Part shown: piece after piece, positions 13,301 to 24,600 of the stretch
Position numbering within the stretch: the first letter of the stretch is position 1
Layout of the letters: the number at the start of each line of letters is the position of its first letter
NCBI GenBank assembly: GCA_016165875.1
Contig: JABBOT010000022.1
Location: forward strand, 2,507,333-2,571,332
DNA length: 64,000 nucleotides
DNA from: Acanthopleura granulata
Taxonomy: Eukaryota > Mollusca > Polyplacophora > Chitonida > Chitonidae
Reading direction: 5' to 3'
The notes under the pieces: model-generated
What the model saw: the letters and a program-made list of their open reading frames with translations, nothing else
Told to the model about the DNA's origin: nothing
Databases searched by the model: none
Program-made: the position numbers and the translations under genes

Positions 13301-13533
13301 GCTCCAGGCGTGCTATGGACGTTCTGCTGTGTTGCCGAAGGGTGTTAGCTGTGACAGCTCCAGACGTGCTTATAGACGTTTTGTTGTGTTGCCGTAGGGT
13401 GTTAGCTGTGACAGCTCCAGACGTGCTATAGACGTCCTGTTGTGTTGCCGAAGGGTGTTAGCTGTGACAGCTCCAGACGTGCTTATAGACGTTCTGTTGT
13501 GTTGCCGTAGGGTGTTAGCTGTGACAGCTCCGG
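13301..13533. repeat. minisatellite, alternating 56/57-bp units, 4 copies
   Basis: Units begin GCTCCAGACGTGCT at 13301, 13357, 13414 and 13470, and the flanking match resumes at 13527. The steps are therefore 56, 57, 56 and 57 bp. The 56-bp type has GCTAT(A/G)GAC and GCCGAAGG; the 57-bp type has GCTTATAGAC and GCCGTAGG. The array is thus a duplicated 113-bp dimer. All units share GGGTGTTAGCTGTGACA. The very low divergence suggests recent expansion. Confidence 0.95.
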
Positions 13534-15703
13534 GTCACCACTGACACCTGTAATTGAAGGTTGTGTTGTGGAGCGGGATGATTCGATGAACTAAATATGT
13601 ATATTAGTCTTGTTTGGGTCGTAGGTAGGGGGCTGTTTTCACAGGGGCCCATTCGTGATGAAGGTATGGAGTTAAAGGACACCATTGATACAACTGCTAC
13701 AGTCACTTAGCCAACATAGAAATTAAATTCGCAATGACGTTCTATTAGGTACTTCACAGTCTGTTCTATCGATCTCTGACGAGCGCTAGGTCACAGCATA
13801 TGAGGCCGACTAGCCCTATTACTGCCTCGAAAGGAAAAATCAATTCCTACGCTGAAATATAACGCTACCCATTTACCTTCTTTGTAGTGGCCCGAAACTC
13901 GCATGCATAGTTGGTGGAAGACTGCCAGAGGCTCGGTGATATAAATATGGACAAGTTATTCTGGGCTAACTCTGTCTTAGATCGACAATAAATTATTCTG
14001 AAAACGATCCTTCCTTGCATGTTATTTATTATATATTTCTTCAGCCGTACATTATCTCTAGATATTCTGAGTTCATGTACTCCATTGCTTCAAAATAACA
14101 ATATAAGAAGGGCAGACAAAGCTCAAGGCATATTGCGTCATAAATGAATTATCTTCTAGTGCTCACTCGTGCGCTCAGCCATTGATTTAGAGAGCATGTC
14201 ACGTTCTCGAATCATTTTATTGCAGTTTGTACTACAAAAATTTTCCCTACATTCGAAAACGGTGTATGTCTATATCCATGGGTTTTAATGAATCTCTAAA
14301 TCATTATGCACATTAATTGCTTTGCTACTCATTGCCCTCATTCCCACTATCTGTTTTAAGCTGACACTAGAGGATTTTAAAGCGAAGCTGTCTATCGTGA
14401 TCACATTTCTAGCTCGAAAGCTCTTTCGCAATGTGATATACGAAGGTACAGTATTGAAATTTGGTCGAAGAGGAACTGGCGCGAGGTCCATCGCAGCACT
14501 CGGTCCCGGCAAGACGGACCTCGTATATCTAGGTTTTTGTCACCAATAGGTGATGCTGATCCTAGATTGGGAGCACCGTTTTGGGAAAGCGTCCTTGGGC
14601 AAGTCCGTCATACACAGGTTACCAGGGATTTATTACTACTCGCCTTGCGAGCCTAGAGCTTTGGAGTGGCCATCTTGACATTTTAGACAAAGACACCCGG
14701 AGACATGACGCTCAGACACAAGGGATCCTTGTCTGTATCCTAAAGATGACTGCTATATAGCCGAAGGTCAAGGTACGGACCGTTGGTGTATATCAGGCGG
14801 CTGATAGGCCTCCTGTCCGTCTATACCATGCCATTCCAGGAGCGCAGTAATCGCCTTCTCTTAGACTTAATTTGTTTAAATCAAATCTCGGAATTGCTGC
14901 CAGCCAATCAGAACAGCGTTGGTATTTTTGCTCAAGCCTGTGACCCCTCGATCACACTTCACTGATGTAATCAAGGCCTTGTTGGAGACGACCCTCCTAT
15001 TTTCTGCGTACTTCGTTAGGGGCGAGAAGAATGCCCGGATGAACATTGCTTTTGTGTTGGGATAGGGGGCATCGATTCATTTGTAGAGCAACTGTAAACG
15101 GTTTTCCTTTTTGAAGGAGGCATTACCGTTTATACCTCAGATGAAAAATATCTCGGGCTAGTGCACGCAGAAAGCTACAGTAGATCAAAAGCGTTGCGTT
15201 CTCTTGCTGCAGTTGAATCTGCAGTGACTCCGCAATGCCCTTGTTTATGTTTGTTCAATGAAGGAACAAAGGCTTCATTCACAGTTTCATGGAAGATTGA
15301 CCTAGTTATTGTCTATAGCTTTGGATTTGAATCCTTCATTGTAGGTTTTCCTTCGGTTTAAGGCGTCCACTGACAATGACGCAACATAGTGTTTACAAAA
15401 CTATGTATAATATGTCAATTTTTTATCTGTGCGGTTAACACGTCGAACAGTCGAGACATCACCAAATTACATACCTTTACTCTGTTGGCACATCCTCTAT
15501 TACCTTTAAAAACCTTCATCTCGTCTGTATATTGCAGGCATTCGTTGGTCACGTCATTTAATCTCCCAGCGCTTTGTTTGAAATCTGTTCTTGAAATTTG
15601 TATTTATGAGAGTGCTATTTCATAAATGGGACGTCACGTTATGTACAAGGAATAACCATGGCGAGGGCTATGAGTTATCTTCCTTACTGACACTTCGGCA
15701 CAG
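13534..15703. other. unannotated DNA upstream of a candidate exon
   Basis: A forward CCAAT box lies at 14904-14908 within GCCAGCCAATCAGAAC, in a locally GC-richer stretch (14450-15050). It could be promoter sequence for a plus-strand gene that includes the candidate exon at 15704, but no TATA box, first exon or start codon could be tied to it. No repeat was recognised. Confidence 0.3.
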
Positions 15704-15799
15704 TTCGGTACGGAGCTAAATGCACTTGGTGCAACGGGATCTAGGTTTGCCCACTTCCCAGCTGACAATGCACAAGCCAACATGGCTCACAACATCAAG
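15704..15799 (+). CDS. candidate internal coding exon, unassigned protein
   Basis: A 96-nt segment is open in one frame only; the other two contain stops. It encodes 32 residues starting FGTELNALG and ending NMAHNIK. The left side has TTACTGAC (15684-15691), which fits a branch site, and ends in GGCACAG, although the branch-to-acceptor distance of about 13 nt is short. The right side is AAG|GTAAGC, a textbook 5' splice site. Both intron phases would be 0. The peptide is balanced in composition and not repeat-derived. I do not recognise the family, and no partner exon was found with confidence. An alternative is a chance open segment between splice-like strings. No start codon or promoter can be assigned. 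Confidence 0.38.
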
Positions 15800-16130
15800 G
15801 TAAGCCCCGATTGATTCCTCCAACATATCCATCAAATAACATTAGGAAAATCAGACACAAGCTACACGACAAGTGCCGTCAACGTTATATCAACTGCATC
15901 TATTGCGAACTGCGAGAAACCTGATTTCTTCGTTTCCTGCTCTCCCAAGAAAGATAGTAAATTCACGTACTGTACAAAAATACATATTGGTGAGAACGTC
16001 GATTGACGAGGAAATGTGTTATTTTTGATATCCAGTATTTCAACATTAACTCTATGCCATTGTCAAGAATTTTATAAAGCAATATCTAATACCAAACATT
16101 GTTGTGGACGGGAATTAACATGCATACATT

Positions 16131-16479
16131 ACACTGCCAAAAAAAGAAAGAATGTAATTTTACAGCACAGAGATGGTGGAACAGTGAATTCAGATGTAAA
16201 AATGATGCTGTAATTTTTGTTGTTAGTTTACACTCTATTCCTGTGGGATTATAAGATATCGTGCAAATGTTCATTACACCTGTAAATTAACAAATGTATT
16301 GCCCGTAAATTTAATAACCAGTGTGATTCTTCGCGTAAAAGCGATGTTACCAAACAAGTGAATATGTGATAAATATACAGTTAACTCTACTGCAACGTGT
16401 AAATATACAGCAAAAATTACTGGTTACAAAATTGCTAGCACTTTTTACTGTAAAACTACACCATTAGTTTTTCCAGTGT
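16131..16479. mobile_element. MITE-like element with ~33-bp terminal inverted repeats
   Basis: The left end (16131-16165) starts ACACTGCCAAAAAAAG and ends TGTAATTTTACAG. The reverse complement of the right end (16448-16479) starts ACACTGGAAAAACTAA and ends TGTAGTTTTACAG. The ends match at the outer six bases, the A-rich block and the inner TGTARTTTTACAG block. The 349-bp interior has several further TTTACAG/CTGTAAA-type motifs in both orientations and no coding capacity, as expected of a non-autonomous DNA transposon. No clean target duplication was found, so the superfamily is left open. Confidence 0.6.
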
Positions 16480-18663
16480 GTACCCATATTCACGTCACAA
16501 TATGTCTGAAATACTACCAATGGAGCGTTAAGGCCTGCACATATTAAAAGATTGTCATGCTAATTTTATGAATGAAACTTATAACTGGTAAACTGACTTT
16601 GGATATTGGTTTGCCTATTTACAGCCTGAACTTCGATCTGGACACTTCGCTAACTAAACATTAATTCGTCCAATTCGTCCAGTTTCAAAAATCATTATTG
16701 ACAGCATAATGTATTTAAAGAAACAAACAGTTGTTTCTCGTTAATGTATTTAGCCTGTGCTTCTCCTAAGAGACCGCAACATGCTGGTATCAATGTGAAA
16801 GACTGGGGATGGTATAGGCGCCATTATGCTCAGAGATCAGACATGTGTCCATACAGAATAATCAGTCCGAAGATGACTAGGCGTTCTAATAACTCCCGGC
16901 TAATCTGGCATTCCGCGGTGTGAATGCTGATCCATCTGACGATACATTACTTCGTGATGTCTTCTGTCGTCGCTGCGTTTCATCTCGCCTCGGTAATTCA
17001 CAGACGACACGTTGTGGATTACACCCCAACCCCTCAACCCACTCTTACTTCTTGCACAGGCAAACCTTTTCGTGTAGGACCTCCGTTTCTGTGACCTTGT
17101 TTCAATGAGGTCAGGCGTTTAAAGCCTAGAAATTCTCGAGCAATGTGGAGCTAACCTATTCTGCACATTTGAAATGAGATCACGATGTGGGTTAGCTATA
17201 CGGAAAATGTAGGTATGATACAATTGCTAAATTGGGACGACAAGTTGCCGATACGTCTGTGGTATTCAGTAACGTTGACATTTTGGGAAACAGGGGCGAG
17301 TGTTGACGATTGATGGTGATCAATAAGCTCAGTTTGACAAGAGCAGAACTTGTATATATACTATTATGTGTACACGTTATCCAAAAGTGACGTTTTTTTT
17401 AATTATTGTGCTTCATCATTTTCTAAGAATATGCCCTGGGCTAATATTAGTAAAGTTTCCATGCACATGGTAATTTCCTTCAAATTCATACCCATTAAAT
17501 TTGGAGTGCATTACTTACAGGCGTTAAGCTAAGTTAACTAACTGTTTCATAAAGTGGCGTCGTCAGGTCACAATTAACGCCACTGAGCTGTCCTGATGTT
17601 ACAACTTGTGAAGTGTATTCTAAGGAGCAGTAATGTTTTAAAACGGTTTTTTGATACAAGTAATTTTAGGAATACAGATTATTGCTGACGACCTCTTCAT
17701 AACCGATGGCGCTGCTCTAAGATCTCGTCAATATTTTGTTGAATGCATGTTGATTGTATCGTTCCTTAAATGCGTTGCCTTTGAAAACAATTACACTTGA
17801 CATTTGTCGAGGGAAACCATACAATCTGTCAAATGTCAATATACGAGGTTAGAGGAAATTAGGTTGGAGCCTAATGTATGGATTGCCTCGGAAATTCCGA
17901 AAAGGCAAAGTAAAAAATATCCTTAATGTAGATGTTTATCTTTTTTCGCCCGTGATCTTGTTAAAAGCTTCAAAAAAACCATATTTACGAAGTGTATATC
18001 TAAGTGCTGTAGAGTTCGTCCCTGATCTCTCTTAGCCATGAATGAGGTGGTTAAGTCCTTGTTCTTCAACAAATAACAGCAATTTTCTCTGTGGCCTATA
18101 CAAGATATCGTCTGGATTTGGTCCCAAACCACCAAGTCTTCAACACTGTATCATCGTTATATTAGGACCGTGCATTTTGCCCCAGGAGCTTGGGGACTAG
18201 GAGAAGAGCTTATACCTATCAACCTCAGCCGAGTAATGGGAACCGCTAGTAAAAGGCTAATGCTAGATGTGACAAGGGTTAATGTCCCCCTTTTAACACA
18301 CAGGCCTGTCAACGTGAAAGGATCTGACTGGAAACATGAAATCTGCCACATATAGGCAATATTACCACATGAAGTCTATGTTGGAACTTCTGTCATTTGT
18401 TTGGGACTGCGAAACTTTGTTTCTCTCAGTTGTTTCAAATTATACCTTAGGTTTCCTCTATACCTCTTATTAAGATCAGTCTAAAGATCTACCGGCCATG
18501 GCATTTGTTGTTTTCTTTTTTCTTTTTGGTATCTTTTATGATGTATCATTCCGTGTTCTGTAATCAGCAAAGCCGAGGTATCGATTCGATTGAACGTCGT
18601 CATGAGATCTTATACGTCGGGGAGATACTTGTACCGCGCGTCGACTCGTCAGGTATAGTTTGA
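16480..18663. other. unannotated DNA
   Basis: Short frames on both strands (for example 16920-17108 and 17923-18355) lack domains or splice support. The 18170-18355 stretch is open on both strands, a typical chance pattern. No repeat was recognised. Confidence 0.4.
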
Positions 18664-18712
18664 CAGAAGCTTGGCCTACAGCTTGCTTTGTTTGTACGCC
18701 GCCATTCTGCAG

Positions 18713-18846
18713 ACGTACACTGTAAGAACCACGAGGGAATCGAGTGCAAAAGCGGAAGCCAGTCCAATTCCTACAGAAAGTTCGACCTCACTTTCCCAGC
18801 GGACAGTTCGTTTTCCCGTATCGACGACTCCAACATGTCGCCATAG
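18713..18846 (+). CDS. weak candidate terminal exon, unassigned protein
   Basis: A frame open from 18664 to the TAG at 18844-18846 becomes protein-like after a CTGCAG acceptor-like site ending at 18712. It reads DVHCKNHEGIECKSG, then a hydrophilic stretch with RKFDLTFPADSS, and ends DDSNMSP. Two cysteines lie close together. A second plus-strand frame is also open here, which weakens the case. There is no upstream exon, no known domain and no polyadenylation signal that I can tie to it. It may be chance. Confidence 0.17.
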
Positions 18847-20617
18847 ACTGTTCCTCCAACATACAATCGATACGTTCTTAAAGCCTGTGTATATATACCG
18901 AGCCAGCTGGGATCAAGTATAGTGAGAAATTGGGAAGGGGGTGGGGAACGACCCGGGGGAGAGGGGTGATGAACGTCTTGCAGTTGTTACAAGCAAACGA
19001 AGGAAAATAACAGCTGGGGATCTGCAGCAACGGCGCCACGTCGTAATTATTGCCTAGATTGATTTTTCTTCGCGCGATTTCTCCATTGTCTGGAACGGCC
19101 TATTCATAGGGTTTATGCAAACTGGCGATATTCATTCATACCGGTCTGTATTACGGGTAAATCGGCATAGTCTTGTGTAATTAGCATGCTCGGCAACTGG
19201 GAACATTGAGCTTATCATGAAAAAGAAAAAACAAGAAAAAATGTTACTGCCAAAACGAGGTTCCACAGGCTGCCATGGGCGAGCTTGAATTAGGCTAGGG
19301 TTAATCTAGATGTGTCTCGTCTAACTGGGTCTAACATGTCAGCCATTTCGAACATTAGCACTTCGGGGACAATTCTGTTTGTTCCTTAGAGGCGCTGTCT
19401 GCCATTTGCTAGCTGTACCGATAATGGTGGTTAAGGTGGCATGGTTTTCCGGCATCAAGGCCCCGGCGACGTGACTGGACGGAGCTTAAAACTTCGTAGT
19501 TCAACGTCAACGGTTTCTTCGTCAACAGGAATTAAGGAGAGCGAATTGGTGTCAGGTTTGAGCCTGTAGGGGAAATAGACCCCGTGGCTACTTAATGAGC
19601 ATTGTTTAAGTCGTGTCGAGGAGAGCCGTGGCATGCAAATGAGAGCAACTGCTTAAAGGTCTCTTAGAGCTTTTGCTGGAGGGGTTATATCGCTTGCTAT
19701 TTGTTTTCTCCTCAACCATATGGCGCTGGTGGAAAACGGCAACAAGTGTTTCTGGGTACAGAGATGTATTAAAGCTCAGGAATGCACGTTCGATTTTTGA
19801 CATTGCCACAAAAAGAGCACACGTATGTAAATAAATATGGATGTCATTATAGATATAATGAATTCTATATTGGCTTTTGGGTTGGGCTGAGTTGTGTGGA
19901 TGGATTTTACATTTTGCGGCTATGGATTTAATTTAAATGAGGACATGAAAATAAATGTTTTAACCACCATTCTTTTACATCCCTTTTTTTATAAGATGTT
20001 TGAGAGCTCGCAGAATAACCTGATCTACATTACTGCTAAGTACGCTAAGATGTCTTGAGTCATCGGAAAGCAAAATCCCTTACTTCTTCTATGCAGCACT
20101 TTGATGTGAATATTTAAGCGGTAATGTAATCTGTAATAAATAACTTTGATCTGATCTAACTACTGATCTCAATGTTGACCCTGTAGAGTCTCAGTCTGTG
20201 TGCATAGTGCAAAGTGTCACGAGATCTCACGAGACACAAATTTGTGTTGTTTGTATAAACCCCTTATATAAAAGATTTTCGACAAAGGCAATAATGCGCA
20301 TGTTTCAGCGCATGTGTATTACCTACAAATGCTATTCGCCGCCTAATAAGACCTGGGAATATTTCGGCGAGCTTTTCGTTTCCTTCTGACAATGCCACAT
20401 ACCCCTGCATATAACTCGATAATAATCGTACAGCGCAGGTAATGTATGTTGTGTATCTAAATGACATGTATTAATATTCATGAATTCTCTTATGAACAGA
20501 GGCAACTGAAAGTTCAGTTTATATAATAAAGGTTTATTTTACGTTTGTGATATTTATTTTTCGTAACTTTTATAACATTTAATTCTACATGTCCGTTCTA
20601 TTCATACGGCTTGTAAC
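18847..20617. other. unannotated DNA
   Basis: No gene, RNA gene or repeat was recognised. A minus-strand frame of 67 codons (19606-19809) has no support. Confidence 0.4.
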
Positions 20618-20930
20618 TCAATCTCCAAAACCACGTTAACAGAAATCACTAAGGAGCTATAAGAAATTATATGAAATAAGAAATTAGAACATAGTCATTA
20701 AAAGAAAATCAGTAAAAAGTTTTCATCGATGCCCGAAGGGCGTAAGGCATGTTCTAGGAGCATAAACTTAAACAGAATCCAAAGGGTTAACCATGATAGT
20801 TTATAAAAATGTCGCTAATCAAACGTTTGTATCTCACACGCACTTTGATTGCACCTGTTCATGTATCCAACGTGGCGATTTCAATCAACACGATATGAGA
20901 ACGATCCCTAGTCTCAGGTTTTGCGGAATT
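20618..20930 (+). repeat. dispersed repeat family B, copy 1
   Basis: Two blocks match sequence near 44 kb. The first (from 20618) has TCCAAAACCA, CACTAAGGAGCTA, TAAGAAATTA and CATTAAAAGAAAATCAG. The second (about 20846-20900) reads TTGCACCTGTTCATGTATCC, then GGCGATTTCAATCAACACGA. Copies at 44094-44600 and 44695-44835 carry the same order of blocks with substitutions. The family is unnamed and has no coding frame shared between the copies. Confidence 0.62.
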
Positions 20931-23159
20931 AAAGCCATATCGTCCACATGTAGTCACGATTTAATAATACTCGGGGAAATTAAACACACTTGGAGTGAAA
21001 CTGCTAGCCATAATATTCTTGATACATGAAACGTGTAACTATTTTTGAGAGGCATTATATCAGAAGTTACTGATCCTCAACTTACATGACCTTAATCATC
21101 AACTCACACCCACCTTTTTTTCTCACTGTAATGCCTCAATCATTCATCTCTATACGTTGACAGCTATTAATTTATGTTGCTTATATGAATAAAGTTGCCG
21201 TTAGTAGTTCATTTTGCTTGAAAACGGCGTTAGTATCTTTACCGAAATGTCTCTTCAAAATAAATAGAAGTTGTTATCCATAAACCCTCTTTATGTTATA
21301 CAACTACTTGTATTTTTTGGCGGAATTTATCGTGATGTTGATTAAAATCGTCACACAACACAGACAAGATGTAACAAATGTTACAAATGCCGCAGGAACA
21401 TGTGTAAACGCCATATGCAAGACTGGTAAAAGCTGATGTGTACGGTCAACCCTGCTCTGCTTTTCTGTTGCGGATGACTGTTTGCGTACTGTGCCTGCGA
21501 GCTCACATTGATGAAAGGAGTAGGCGGGTTGAGGTAGGATGAGTCAATATATGGCTGTCCAAATGTCTTTCTGTTTTCGGAGCATCGAGGATTGCCCTAG
21601 CAGAGCGCGAATCTCTACTGTAAGTCCTATCGGAGAGCATTTTTCTTCTTAACAGAGAATTTCCTTTCACAGCTTCCCGTATGATGAATGCATTTCCCTC
21701 AAACATTTGGCACTACAGAATTGTTCAAATCTATGCCAAAGAGTCACTAATGAAATAGTGAGCAAATTATCCAAATAGAATCCCAAAGGGCTTATTATGC
21801 ACACCTCAAACTGACAGATTGCTTCTCATATAAAATCCACGCAAATTCCATTGAATTTCAGTACAAATTCTGCATCTCACTATATTAAAAGTTGACGTTA
21901 CTCAACTGCAACGTTGAGAAACCCAGCCAAGGTGATTTCCACACTAAAACGAAGAGCCCATGAAAACTTGTGACACCAGCTAAGACAACTTCTGAAATAA
22001 TACGTGATGTTCGGAAAATATGAAAGCAAGGCGATTACAGCCAACGGGAGCAATTAAAGGGCTTGATTCAAAATGCTCAGCATTTGTCCTGAAAATCTTT
22101 CCATTGCACACTGCTGGAATCTTTTGTGCGATCAGACAGAGCCTGGGAGTATAAAACAGAGAAGGTTTATTGTTAAGACTTGGGTGGTCAATGGACATTT
22201 GTGGTGTGGACAAGTGTCAGTCTCATCGACCTGCATTGCGCTAGTAGAGCTCCATCGATTGGTCCGCTTTGATCTTGTATCCAAGGCGCTGAAAAGCTGC
22301 CATAGAGATCACATGCTGTTGCAATTTGACGATATTTCGTACTATAACTGAGTAACAAACATGCAGTTAATGACCAGGTGGATATTATGAGGAGGTTTCT
22401 CCTCAGTTATCTTCAATATTTTTTGGTTGATTTTTTTTTATCTCTACACATATTGACATCTGTATCACTATAAATGTGACGCGTGGTGATTAAATCCTTG
22501 AAAAAAAAGCATTTTTTAGAAAACAGCAAGTAAGTTAAAACGGTGAATTGAAAAAGGAGCGACGGATCGATGGTGTGTGGTGGTTTGTCCAGCAGATAGC
22601 TGACAGTGTGCGGCAGGCCATCGTGCAGTTCTGTTGAACAGCATGCTTAACCAGGCTTCAAATATTTGCCGGAGAATTCCTAACGATTTACTCAAGGCTA
22701 TCCGTGTCGAGAGTGTTTGAAGAAAATTTGACCGAAATCAACGGCGGAAGGAAATGTCGTTGATGTGGACCTTTTTTTGGGAGGAGCCCTTGGATCCACT
22801 TAACCAGTGCAGATTTATCTCTTAAAACTAGACCTGGATGCCGCTGACTATGAGCCAGTTCGCTTTTACCGTGTCAGTTTACCACGTCGTGCCACGGCAG
22901 CCTTAATGGCCTTTCCTCAAGAGTGATATTACAGGCGCCGTGTGTCATTTGTTTGTAACTACTAGGGAAAATCACTTGTGAGTGTGCAGGGGGTAGGGAG
23001 AATGGGTGGAGGTGGGGGGTTGGGGGGGAGCAAAACCAAGCACACAAAAGGCTGCCGGATGCCCAAAAGGAACAGCATAGCTGGGTAAGCTTTCTCCTTG
23101 GTACATTCCAAGGTATAAAATTGCCTCTCGACGACCTTCCGAAATAACACCGGCAATTT
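20931..23159. other. unannotated DNA
   Basis: Open frames at 21980-22351 overlap on opposite strands and have no domain. A GTAAGT string at about 21620 has no exon-like context. A pyrimidine/purine-biased stretch with G runs occurs at 22980-23030. Nothing else was recognised. Confidence 0.4.
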
Positions 23160-23345
23160 TTCAAAATAGCATTGCTTTTGGATATCTCACGAAATATCTA
23201 TGCTTTCTTAAAGCACAGTCTAAAATAACATTACTGTATGTTTGGCTCAAGTAACATTTCTGCGTGATACCTTCCAAAATAACATGGTTGCATACCACCT
23301 TACGATGGAACGACACCTGCAAGACAGTTTCAGATATAACATTGC
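23160..23345. repeat. degenerate tandem repeat with AAAATAACATT motif
   Basis: The motif (A/T)AAATA(A/G)CATTNCTG appears near 23163, 23222, 23276 and 23333, with a weaker copy near 23249. The main steps are 54-59 bp. The sequence between the motifs is poorly conserved, so the array is old or only partly tandem. Confidence 0.4.
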
Positions 23346-23369
23346 TGTGTAGACGGTATCTGTCGAAAT

Positions 23370-23565
23370 ATAACTTGTCTCCAGTACCACAGACTACAGC
23401 ACAAAGAGTGAAACCAAAGCGGCTACGATATTATCATAGTTGGCAAATGGTCACATGTAACCGGAGATTCCAACTGTTCATGTAAACGCATAAATAGTAG
23501 CAGTTTACACCACCCTTAGCACCATGGCTAAAGCTGAGTTGGGTACAAAGAAGCAGTAATGTCAA
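23370..23565 (+). repeat. dispersed repeat family A, copy 2
   Basis: It carries AGACTACAGCA, then GTTGGCAAATGGTCACATGT (about 23438-23457) and, about 90 bp on, TTAGCACCATGGCTAAAGC. This is the same order and spacing as in the copy at 6.8-7.0 kb. It lies directly upstream of a 12-bp perfect inverted repeat and about 350 bp from copy 3, so copies 2 and 3 may come from a local duplication. Confidence 0.6.
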
Positions 23566-23570
23566 TTGCA

Positions 23571-23599
23571 TTATATTAGACCTCAATGGTCTAATATAA
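23571..23599. repeat. perfect 12-bp inverted repeat with 5-nt loop
   Basis: TTATATTAGACC (23571-23582) and GGTCTAATATAA (23588-23599) are exact reverse complements around TCAAT. The hairpin lies between two copies of dispersed family A. There is no U-run or transcription context that would make it a terminator. Confidence 0.85.
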
Positions 23600-23627
23600 C
23601 TCAACTTGTAATCATATAACAAGTAAC

Positions 23628-23830
23628 ATGAAAACAGTGCAAACTGACCAGGCCTCAGGGATGCTTAGTCCACTGTCAGAAATCCTACTTTTCGAAACAA
23701 CACTGATATTGGATACAATACAAAAGACTACAGCATTTAAGAGGAAAGAAGAGCAGCGATGTGCTGGTTGGGAAATGGCCACATGTAACTGGTCAAAGCC
23801 AGTCTCCCGTCAGTTTACTGTCTGAAATAT
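23628..23830 (+). repeat. dispersed repeat family A, copy 3
   Basis: It shares AGACTACAGCA with copy 2 and then GGTTGGGAAATGGCCACATG with all copies, followed by GCCAGTCTCCCGTCAGTTTA. The GCACCATGGC block of the other copies is missing or lost. Copies share motifs rather than continuous identity, so the family is old. Confidence 0.5.
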
Positions 23831-24059
23831 GATTTCGCGTTATTTTAGAAAAATGCAAAAGAGCACAGTTTAAAGCATTTACGGGATCCACGTTCTCAGT
23901 CATCGGCCATCAGAGCATATGTCAAAAAGTAACCAAATAGAGGAAAGATTAGGGACGTCATTGTGTACATTTCTGATTTTTCTCACACCGATGAAAGGTT
24001 TCACATTCTATTCAGTTCCCCTGGGACACAGAACTTACCTTTGTTGCTATACCAAACTA

Positions 24060-24600
24060 GCAGTTCACAGCAGTTTTAACAAGGTCAAATACCAATGCGT
24101 TAAAGTCATATATCAACACGTTAAATGGGTCATATATGCCAAGATTTTAAATATATGTATCAAGCTTTAAAGCAGATGATATATATGAACCGTTTGAACA
24201 GACCATATATCAGCACTAAACCAAGTCATATGTCATGACTTTAAAACTAGACTTATATCAACACAATAAGCAGCCCATATATGTCTTCAATGTAAGTCAA
24301 ATATACAGACTTTAAAACAGTTGACATAGTAACACTTGAAAAGCAAGATTTGAAAGCAAGTCATATATCAAGACTTTAAAGGAGGTCATAAAAAAGCACC
24401 TTATATATTCCATACAAATGCGGGTGCCTACAATGAAAGTCGAGTATCAAGATTTCGAAGCCGGTCATGTATTAACACTTTAAACAGGCTGTATCTAGAT
24501 TTGAAAGCAAGTCATATATCAACCCTTTAAAGCAGCTTGTAAATCAACACCTTAAACGGGTCATATATCTTCATGAAAAGCATGTCATAGATCAAAACAA
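24060..24600. repeat. decayed minisatellite, ~28-bp unit, about 18 copies
   Basis: Variants of AAGCAAGTCATATATCAAGACTTTAA recur across the whole stretch, for example at about 24105, 24130, 24215, 24360, 24460, 24510, 24555 and 24585. Spacing is mostly 26-32 bp. The array is AT-rich and imperfect, with point changes in nearly every unit. Confidence 0.75.
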
